In this document: positions 25,545-30,578 of the stretch, in pieces
How positions within the stretch are numbered: position 1 is the stretch's first letter
Layout of the letters: each line of letters opens with the position of its first letter
DNA from: CAZIVP01 sp964542915
GTDB lineage: Bacteria > Calditrichota > Calditrichia > Calditrichales > Calditrichaceae
Length of the DNA stretch: 30,578 bases
Assembly: GCA_964542915.1 (NCBI GenBank)
Contig: CAZIVP010000029.1
Coordinates: 1-30,578 of the forward strand
Reading direction: 5' to 3'
The notes under the pieces: generated by a model
Seen by the model: only the letters and a program-made list of their open reading frames with translations
Told to the model about the DNA's origin: nothing
The model's database searches: none
Made by a program: the position numbers and the translations under genes

Positions 25545-26657
25545 TCATGCTGTGTATTTCAATACGATCAGCGATATATCATCTGAAGGCAGGGCGCTTC
25601 CCCGGAAACGGTTAATCTCTTTTAAGATATATTTAGCGGCCTCCTGCGCCGGCATATGAACGATTTGTTTAAGAATGGCATTTAAGCGGTCTTCGCCAAA
25701 TAAGGCTCCGGTTTCGTCCCGGGCCTCGGTGATGCCGTCCGAATAGACTAAAAACATTTCGTCTTTTTTAAAATGTATTCGCTTTTCGGTATAAGTTGTT
25801 TCCGGTTTCAAGCCAAAAGCGGGTTGTCCCTTCGGACTTTGATGAACTGATTCAAAAGAAAGCTTTAAGGGCGGTAAATGACCCGCGTTGATGAACCGGA
25901 TGGTCGGTTCATCGGGAGTGATTTCAAGATAGATGCAGGAGGCAAAACGATTAGAGGGCGTATCACGGAAAAAAATCGAATTTAACTTTTTACCCAGCGC
26001 CTCCAAAGAGGTGTAATCCGGCAAAAGAGCACGAATCGTCGCTTGCAATTTTCCCATGAGCAAAGCGGCGCCCAGTCCTTTTCCCGAAATATCTCCCAAT
26101 ACCAGTGCATGGCGCCGTTCATGGATTTTAAAATAATCAATAAGGTCGCCGCCAATTTCAATGGCAGGATCGCTGTACATCCAGATATCCCAATTACCTA
26201 CACCGGGAGAAGGATGGGGCATTAAAGCTTGTTGTACCGAACGGCCGCCTTCCAGTTCGCCTTTGGCCAATAATTTGTCCTTCAACTCCAGCATCAATAC
26301 AAAAAGGAGCAACAAAGGCGCTAATATCGAATTATCACCCTGTATGCTCAGATTGTCATTACCCACAATAATGGTATCACCGGATAGAAACAGGATTAAT
26401 GCCAGCAATAATAAAAGCCGACGCCCGGGGGTTAATTTTAAGAAGAGCGTTTTAAGCAACCACCAGGTCATAACAAACCAGCGTCGTATCCATGACATAC
26501 GGGCCAATCGTTTCTTCTTTTCTTCGCTGAGGAAATAGGCTTTCAGTTCCCGATAATCCCGTTTGATGGTCTCGAAAATAGTGCGGCGTTGTTTCAAATC
26601 TTCCCTGAAAACATGACGTAATTTGGGATCGTGGTTTTTAGACGGGTTTTCTTTCAT
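25545..26657 (-). CDS. Membrane-anchored PP2C-type (SpoIIE/RsbU-like) serine phosphatase
   Basis: I start at the ATG at 26657; a TTG at 26669 would add four residues. The 370-residue protein has a basic cytosolic N-terminus (many Lys and Arg), two hydrophobic segments at about 80-95 and 115-125 (RRLLLLLALILFLSG and ILAPLLLLFVLML), a short helical linker with VQQALMPHPSP as in RsbU-type proteins, and the phosphatase domain from about 150. Metal-binding motifs are AIEIGGDLIDYF, LVLGDISGKGLGAALLMG, FINAGHLPPL, LVYSDGITEA and SDDISLIVL. Such phosphatases dephosphorylate anti-sigma-factor antagonists in partner-switching cascades. No antagonist or anti-sigma kinase gene is adjacent, and no sensor domain such as GAF or PAS is present, so input may come through the membrane segment. 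Confidence 0.92.
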   Translation of the reverse strand: MKENPSKNHDPKLRHVFREDLKQRRTIFETIKRDYRELKAYFLSEEKKKRLARMSWIRRWFVMTWWLLKTLFLKLTPGRRLLLLLALILFLSGDTIIVGNDNLSIQGDNSILAPLLLLFVLMLELKDKLLAKGELEGGRSVQQALMPHPSPGVGNWDIWMYSDPAIEIGGDLIDYFKIHERRHALVLGDISGKGLGAALLMGKLQATIRALLPDYTSLEALGKKLNSIFFRDTPSNRFASCIYLEITPDEPTIRFINAGHLPPLKLSFESVHQSPKGQPAFGLKPETTYTEKRIHFKKDEMFLVYSDGITEARDETGALFGEDRLNAILKQIVHMPAQEAAKYILKEINRFRGSALPSDDISLIVLKYTA

Positions 26658-26835
26658 CGCAAAGGACAATATTTTGGTTTTTGGTACCGACTTAAACTTA
26701 ATTTTTTAAACTTACGCTTTTATCATCATAATTGATTCGTATGTGTAACATCGCGTTGCCGCGACTTGTGTCGCTTTGTGTTGCATGGAACTACGAATTA
26801 ATGCGACGAATGTTTACTCATTAGTTCATTGTCTT

Positions 26836-27678
26836 TTAAAGCGTCAATAAAATAATAGCAATCATTCCGAATGTAACGGCAGCAATGCCCGCCCGATCCA
26901 ATCGTTCATTCCAGATGATTGCAGCTAACAGGGAAGTGAGCATAATAATGCCGATATTGATAACCGGATAAACGATGATACCGGGGAGCTGAGAGAGCGC
27001 TGCCAATAAAAAGAAACTGCTGAATATATTGGGTATGCCAAGAATGGCACCGCGCAAAAACGTGTTTCGATCCACACGTTTTCCCCGGGAATATATGTAT
27101 ATCGCCGTATATAAAAATGCGAATGTGAAAATGGTAAACAAAAAAAGCGGCTTATCCGTAAACGGACGCCATTGGTGGAAAACTTTCATGCAAAAATCAT
27201 TAAATCCGATACCAGCCAAAACGCCCAACAAGTAGGCGTAATCCTTCAAGCGTATGCCGCGGCCCGGTATACGCCTGAGAGAAAAATAGAATGCCAGGAT
27301 GGTTAATAACGTGAACAGAAAACCGAATAATTGATATTTTGAAGGCAGCTCATTGTAAATAATGATGGACAAAATAATGGGTACAACGACCGACAATCGG
27401 GCGCTCACCGTAGAAAGCGCTGTACCGGCAACGTTAACGGATTTTGCAAAAGCAAAAAAGCCCAGGACAAACATAATCCCAAGAAACGCTCCGAACAAAA
27501 AGGTCGCTAAGGAGTAGGTGGCGTCGCGAGTTATAAGGACAAAGATAAGGCCGATCAGTCCGGCCATCAGATAGTTGCCCATTAAAAGCACGAGTGGATC
27601 GCCGCGGTTTACATCATTGGATTTTAAAATAAGCGCAATGCTTGTGGAACATAAAATAGTGAGCAGAACTGCGATCAT
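26836..27678 (-). CDS. EamA/DMT-superfamily transporter
   Basis: The 280-residue protein is almost entirely hydrophobic with about ten membrane segments, in two related halves, the usual layout of EamA-domain drug/metabolite transporters. The first half ends with VVVPIILSIIIYNELPSKYQ and the second with IGIIMLTSLLAAIIWNERLD, the repeated 'NE' that closes each EamA repeat. It probably moves a small metabolite across the inner membrane; the substrate cannot be inferred. It starts only 9 bases after the DUF2914 gene, with AGGATGG before the ATG lying partly in that gap, so the two are translated together. The gene ends the short operon; no clear U-tract terminator follows. Confidence 0.9.
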   Translation of the reverse strand: MIAVLLTILCSTSIALILKSNDVNRGDPLVLLMGNYLMAGLIGLIFVLITRDATYSLATFLFGAFLGIMFVLGFFAFAKSVNVAGTALSTVSARLSVVVPIILSIIIYNELPSKYQLFGFLFTLLTILAFYFSLRRIPGRGIRLKDYAYLLGVLAGIGFNDFCMKVFHQWRPFTDKPLFLFTIFTFAFLYTAIYIYSRGKRVDRNTFLRGAILGIPNIFSSFFLLAALSQLPGIIVYPVINIGIIMLTSLLAAIIWNERLDRAGIAAVTFGMIAIILLTL

Positions 27679-27687
27679 CGGGCCATC

Positions 27688-28791
27688 CTATCGGTAAATT
27701 GTTTTTAGCCTTACTATTTTGCCGCTGTGCTTTTTTAGTTTAAACGAGATATATCCCAAAAGCAGAGCGTCGCCGGTGCGTATTTTTACCCGCCAGCGCC
27801 CTTCCTGCAAATGGCGTTTATAAGTGTACCCGCGGTATCCTTCTTCCCGTCCACCCGATATGGAATAGTCCAGTTGATCGGTGGTGATCCACCGGGATTT
27901 TTGAGGGTGATAATACTGCCATTGATGTACGATGTTTTTTTGTAAATCGGTAGGGGCAAATACAGAAGCGAAACAAAACACGGTATCGCCTTTCTGATAG
28001 TGGTAAACATTGTCGGAATCTTTAAAGCATTGGTACCATTTTCCCTTTTCGAATTGCAGTTTATATCGTCCATTTTGAAGAGAGGCATGGTGGTAGATGC
28101 CGGAATCTTTCAAAGCAAGCGGAACGGGCGGTATCCAGTTTAGGAAGTAAAATCCGTTTAGCAACAGATATATGAAGATCAACGAGATCGCCAGAAAACG
28201 TGTGGAGCGTTGATGCCAAATATTAATCTTTTTACCGAGACTGTAAAGAAGCGCCAATACGAGACAGATACTGAGCAGACCGCTTAAAATAAATGTAAAC
28301 GCATTCATCGCCTTAATGAGAATGGGTATAAAAAACGTGAAAAACGAAAAGGCAGCCAGAAATAACAAGATAAATTGAATAAAGCGGTTTGATAAACGAT
28401 GTTCAATGAACTCGTTTCCTATCAAAATTAAAACCAGGAGCGCTAAAAACAACCAGTTCTTTGATAAAGCGGCGCTTTGGAAATAAAAGACGACGTAACT
28501 GCTGAACAGTCCGCCGATAAAAAATTGAATGACGAGGGGCAGCCATTTTTGATGTTTGACAATAAACGATTGGCGGAGACACTCGCCATCCAGCAAATTT
28601 TGAATTACGATAGCGGAAGCGAGCAAAATCAAATAAATAAACAGGATAATATTATCCGACCAGCGATCGATGCGGGTTAAAGTGAGGCTGTCCCATCCAA
28701 ATCCAGCGACGAAGGCAATGACCGGCGCCCAACGTTGATGGCGATCGTAGTAGTTAAATACAGAGGTTTTAATTATTTTAAAATATGACAT
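27688..28791 (-). CDS. Membrane protein with C-terminal DUF2914 domain
   Basis: The 367-residue protein has about seven hydrophobic segments in residues 20-225, each 18-22 residues long. After them comes a soluble domain, about 235-360, with DTVFCFASVFAPTDL, HQWQYYHPQKSRWITTDQLDY, the Arg/Gly-rich SGGREEGYRGYTYK, and WRVKIRTGDALLLGYISFKL. This pattern of a strand, W-x-W/Y, a basic loop and a closing W-R-V-x-x-x-T-G-D is that of DUF2914, a beta-rich domain found in periplasmic or membrane proteins of unknown function. The membrane part is a typical partner of this domain. It heads a two-gene unit with an EamA transporter 9 bases away, which suggests a role in the same transport process. Confidence 0.8.
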   Translation of the reverse strand: MSYFKIIKTSVFNYYDRHQRWAPVIAFVAGFGWDSLTLTRIDRWSDNIILFIYLILLASAIVIQNLLDGECLRQSFIVKHQKWLPLVIQFFIGGLFSSYVVFYFQSAALSKNWLFLALLVLILIGNEFIEHRLSNRFIQFILLFLAAFSFFTFFIPILIKAMNAFTFILSGLLSICLVLALLYSLGKKINIWHQRSTRFLAISLIFIYLLLNGFYFLNWIPPVPLALKDSGIYHHASLQNGRYKLQFEKGKWYQCFKDSDNVYHYQKGDTVFCFASVFAPTDLQKNIVHQWQYYHPQKSRWITTDQLDYSISGGREEGYRGYTYKRHLQEGRWRVKIRTGDALLLGYISFKLKKHSGKIVRLKTIYR

Positions 28792-29254
28792 GTTCGTAAT
28801 CTCGGTTCAGCCTGGTTCAACTTCCGGATTATTTCATTATTGACTTACCTGCAACTAAGGCATCATACCGGCAAACGCATCCTCGCCGCGGTCGGAATTC
28901 TGAGTTTGTTTTAAAGTCATGATCGCCATCAACCAATACAGTGGTTATTCCGGTGCACCATGTTTGTTAAGAACACTTGAGAGGGCCTTCCTTTTGCAGT
29001 CGGCTAAAGGAAGGAAAAAAAGCGATGCAATCCGGCATGTTATTAACATGGATGAGCGAGTCAATTCTCCCCGTTTATCATGAATGCGTTGAATTTTAGT
29101 AAAGAATCAGGTAAAAGTGCAAATAAAAGGCAATCTACCAAAAGCGAAGGGTCGTTTGGCGTGTATTTCCAAAAAACGACTAAAACCGGTAAGTGCGGCG
29201 TGGTGTGTAATGAAGCCAAATAAATACAGTGATACTTTTCTCAAAAAAAGAGAT
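28792..29254. other. Intergenic stretch between the DUF2914 and PIG-L genes
   Basis: This 463-base region contains only very short or shadow frames. It should hold the 3' end of the yedF-like/PIG-L transcript and the DUF2914 promoter. Its one clear structure is the 9-bp inverted repeat at 28986-29014. No tRNA or other RNA gene is recognised. Confidence 0.55.
28986..29014. repeat. 9-bp perfect inverted repeat with 11-base loop
   Basis: Arms CCTTCCTTT (28986-28994) and AAAGGAAGG (29006-29014) pair fully. On neither strand is the stem followed by a T-run, so it is not a standard terminator; an A-run follows on the plus strand. It could be a 3'-end stabiliser or part of an RNA leader. Confidence 0.55.
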
Positions 29255-29929
29255 TCAGGTGATTTGTCGGATAGGCAGGACGCGAAAAGGTTCGCTATAT
29301 TGATAGTAAGGATGCTGGGCCGCCAGTTCCTCCTTTATAAACCGTTCGAGTTTTTGCCATTCCGGGAACTGGGAAGAATGACACGCCAACCAATCTAACT
29401 TCAGGTCGATGATATCGGTAATGTCTTCATAATGGTTGGGTTTATGGCTTCCATAAAAAAAGACATAAGGCACACGATGTGGCTCGCCTTCATACATCCA
29501 CAGGTTTTTTGCCGCAAAACAGGCATCGAATACGGCCTGCGCTGCCACGCGATGATCGCGATGGAACAGATTAATATCGTCAAATTCCTGATTGGCGGGG
29601 TCAAATGAAAATATGATTTCCGGCTTGTACTGCTTGAGGAGGGCTGTAATACGTTCCCGCAATTCTTCGCTATATTCCAGAAAACCGTCCCTATAATCTA
29701 AAAAAATAACCTCGTCCAGTTGCATCTTTTTGGCAACTTCCATCTGTTCCCTTTTACGAATGGCTATACGTTCATCCGCAGATACCTTGCCCGCCTTAAA
29801 TCCGTTTTCGCCATTGGTCATAATCACAAAAATGCCGCGGTAACCTCTCTGTAGGAGCCGGTAAGCGGTGCCCGTACAACTAAATTCGATGTCGTCGGAA
29901 TGGGCTCCGAAACAAATGAATGTTTTCAT
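29255..29929 (-). CDS. PIG-L/LmbE family deacetylase
   Basis: The 224-residue protein carries the PIG-L zinc motifs: GAHSDDIEFSCTGT at residues 8-21 (family consensus AHPDDxE, here with Ser for Pro) and HRDHRVAAQAV at 123-133 (consensus HPDH). Predicted ligands are His10, Asp13 and His126, with Asp12 as the catalytic base. Family enzymes remove acetyl from GlcNAc-type groups in GPI, mycothiol, bacillithiol or other sugar conjugates. No thiol-cofactor ligase or glycosyltransferase is adjacent, so substrate remains open. Its ATG overlaps the TGA of the upstream YedF-like gene by the sequence ATGA, so the two are translationally coupled. The shared operon with a selenium-associated protein is unexpected for a deacetylase. 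Confidence 0.9.
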   Translation of the reverse strand: MKTFICFGAHSDDIEFSCTGTAYRLLQRGYRGIFVIMTNGENGFKAGKVSADERIAIRKREQMEVAKKMQLDEVIFLDYRDGFLEYSEELRERITALLKQYKPEIIFSFDPANQEFDDINLFHRDHRVAAQAVFDACFAAKNLWMYEGEPHRVPYVFFYGSHKPNHYEDITDIIDLKLDWLACHSSQFPEWQKLERFIKEELAAQHPYYQYSEPFRVLPIRQIT

Positions 29930-30258
29930 GGGTGTATCACCTGTTCGGCTCTTGCCATTATTTCTACGGTTTGTTCCATTGTACCAATGCGGCCAATCAG
30001 CAATTTGGATCTAAGCTTATGATAATCGAGACAGGTACCACATGTGGCAATTTCGGCGCCGTCTTCTTCCATCTTCCGCAATGTTTCAATCACGGGACTG
30101 GCTTCGGTCGTTAAGAAAATGCCATTATTGACACATCCGATCATATCAATTTGTATGGTCGAAGCGGCCAATGTTTTCAGAAAGGAGGCCAGCAGTTCGC
30201 GTCCCAAGGTATCGTCACCGCTGCCCATCGTATCGTTGTTAAGGTATAAGAAAGTCAC
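29926..30258 (-). CDS. YedF-like DsrE-family protein (selenium-metabolism-associated), lacking the TusA domain
   Basis: The 110-residue protein starts with GTG, preceded by AGGAG at good spacing. It matches the C-terminal DsrE-like domain of the 'sulfurtransferase-like selenium metabolism protein YedF': an N-terminal strand MTFLYLNNDTMGSGDDTLG, then ELLASFLKTLA, GIFLTTEASPVIETLRKMEEDG (split as helix and turn), and the hallmark ATCGTCLDYH with Cys73 and Cys76, followed by KLLIGRIGTM. Family knowledge: YedF occurs in genomes that use selenium, and its full form begins with a TusA-like domain of about 75 residues that is absent here. The spacing to the window end leaves no room for it in the same frame. 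The gene is coupled to a PIG-L deacetylase by an ATGA overlap. A generic DsrE sulfur-carrier role is the alternative. Confidence 0.78.
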   Translation of the reverse strand: MTFLYLNNDTMGSGDDTLGRELLASFLKTLAASTIQIDMIGCVNNGIFLTTEASPVIETLRKMEEDGAEIATCGTCLDYHKLRSKLLIGRIGTMEQTVEIMARAEQVIHP

Positions 30259-30578
30259 GGTTTTCTCCTGAATTAAATTTGATGATTTTTGTTTCCTTCA
30301 TCGGATCACAGCAATAAAATAAAACATATTGGATTGCGTATTTGTGATGAGCACTTCATTGTTAAAATTTTCTTTATGCCATTACGACTCATTTCTTTAT
30401 CCATTCATTCCTAAAATATATAGAATATCGAAATAAACCAATATCTGTTGAGTAGGAATTGATTATAAAAAACATTGGATTGTATGGGATTCGTTATTAC
30501 ACATCTAAATCACATTAAATTTGGAATGTTCTGCTTCAGATGGAATTGGACTTCCCAGGGTAAATGTTTAACATAACC
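30259..30578. other. A/T-rich terminal region upstream of the yedF-like gene
   Basis: These 320 bases hold no gene. They contain two copies of TTGGATTG (30329-30336 and 30475-30482) and end in the 52-bp inverted repeat arm. The promoter of the yedF-like/PIG-L unit should lie here, but no consensus pair stands out. Confidence 0.5.
30527..30578 (-). repeat. Right arm of the 52-bp inverted repeat shared with the window's left end
   Basis: This is an exact reverse complement of 4-55, which encodes an internal part of a histidine kinase. Read inward on the minus strand, the kinase-like frame runs into a stop 18 bases past the repeat, so no kinase gene continues here. Confidence 0.95.

Noticed and set aside
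29117..29398. Plus-strand frame of 93 codons over the PIG-L gene end
   Set aside because: Half of it is antisense to the PIG-L coding region and the rest shows no motif; treated as a chance frame.
1..30578. Terminal inverted repeats marking the window as a transposon or linear replicon
   Set aside because: There is no transposase, integrase or replication gene, the gene content is chromosomal housekeeping, and one arm lies inside a kinase coding sequence.

Overview
The window is a single stretch of bacterial chromosome with moderate GC, short intergenic gaps and Shine-Dalgarno sites before many genes. It shows no phage, plasmid, CRISPR, tRNA or rRNA signal. A lipoprotein, an outer-membrane-type protein, a DUF5916 remnant, a Vms1-like release factor (VLRF1) gene and an AceE-type pyruvate dehydrogenase suggest a didermal bacterium of the FCB group, for example Calditrichota/KSB1-like or another Bacteroidota relative. 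That placement is inference; no marker gene fixes the taxon.

Layout. 1-834: 3' part of a hybrid histidine kinase, cut by the window edge. 1007-4509: a tocopherol-cyclase-family gene divergent from a MenA/UbiA-type prenyltransferase, then a MATE exporter. 4610-6344: a VLRF1-type peptidyl-tRNA hydrolase gene, a tightly linked small Cys-rich protein and a LiaF-like membrane protein. 6348-12214 (minus strand): glgC, an ArsC/Spx-like protein, a serine hydrolase, a saccharopine-dehydrogenase-family enzyme and a Gfo/Idh/MocA oxidoreductase. 12456-13004 (plus): an AhpD-like gene interrupted by an in-frame TGA exactly where the second catalytic Cys should be, which I read as a selenoprotein. 13457-14550: an alpha/beta-hydrolase 5' remnant joined to a DUF5916 3' remnant, probably decayed. 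14650-16033: PhzF-like isomerase and a zinc-ribbon protein. 16090-30258 (all minus): outer-membrane-type protein, lipoprotein, the complete aceE-aceF-lpdA pyruvate dehydrogenase operon, an SDR, a PP2C phosphatase, a DUF2914 protein with an EamA transporter, and a PIG-L deacetylase overlapping a YedF-like DsrE protein.

How they fit together. The PDH operon is the clear metabolic unit (pyruvate to acetyl-CoA). The main discovery-type signal is selenium: the AhpD-like gene has a CxxU active site, a SECIS-like hairpin at the expected distance after the UGA, and uninterrupted homology on both sides of it. A YedF-like protein, a family tied to selenium-using genomes, lies 17 kb away. Second is the VLRF1 gene, coupled to a Cys-rich miniprotein, suggesting a bacterial ribosome-rescue pair. 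Third is the divergent tocopherol-cyclase-like and prenyltransferase pair, suggesting prenylquinone/chromanol chemistry.

The two window ends carry a perfect 52-bp inverted repeat (4-55 and 30527-30578). The left copy lies inside the kinase coding sequence, so this is more likely a contig-end assembly effect than a biological terminal repeat.
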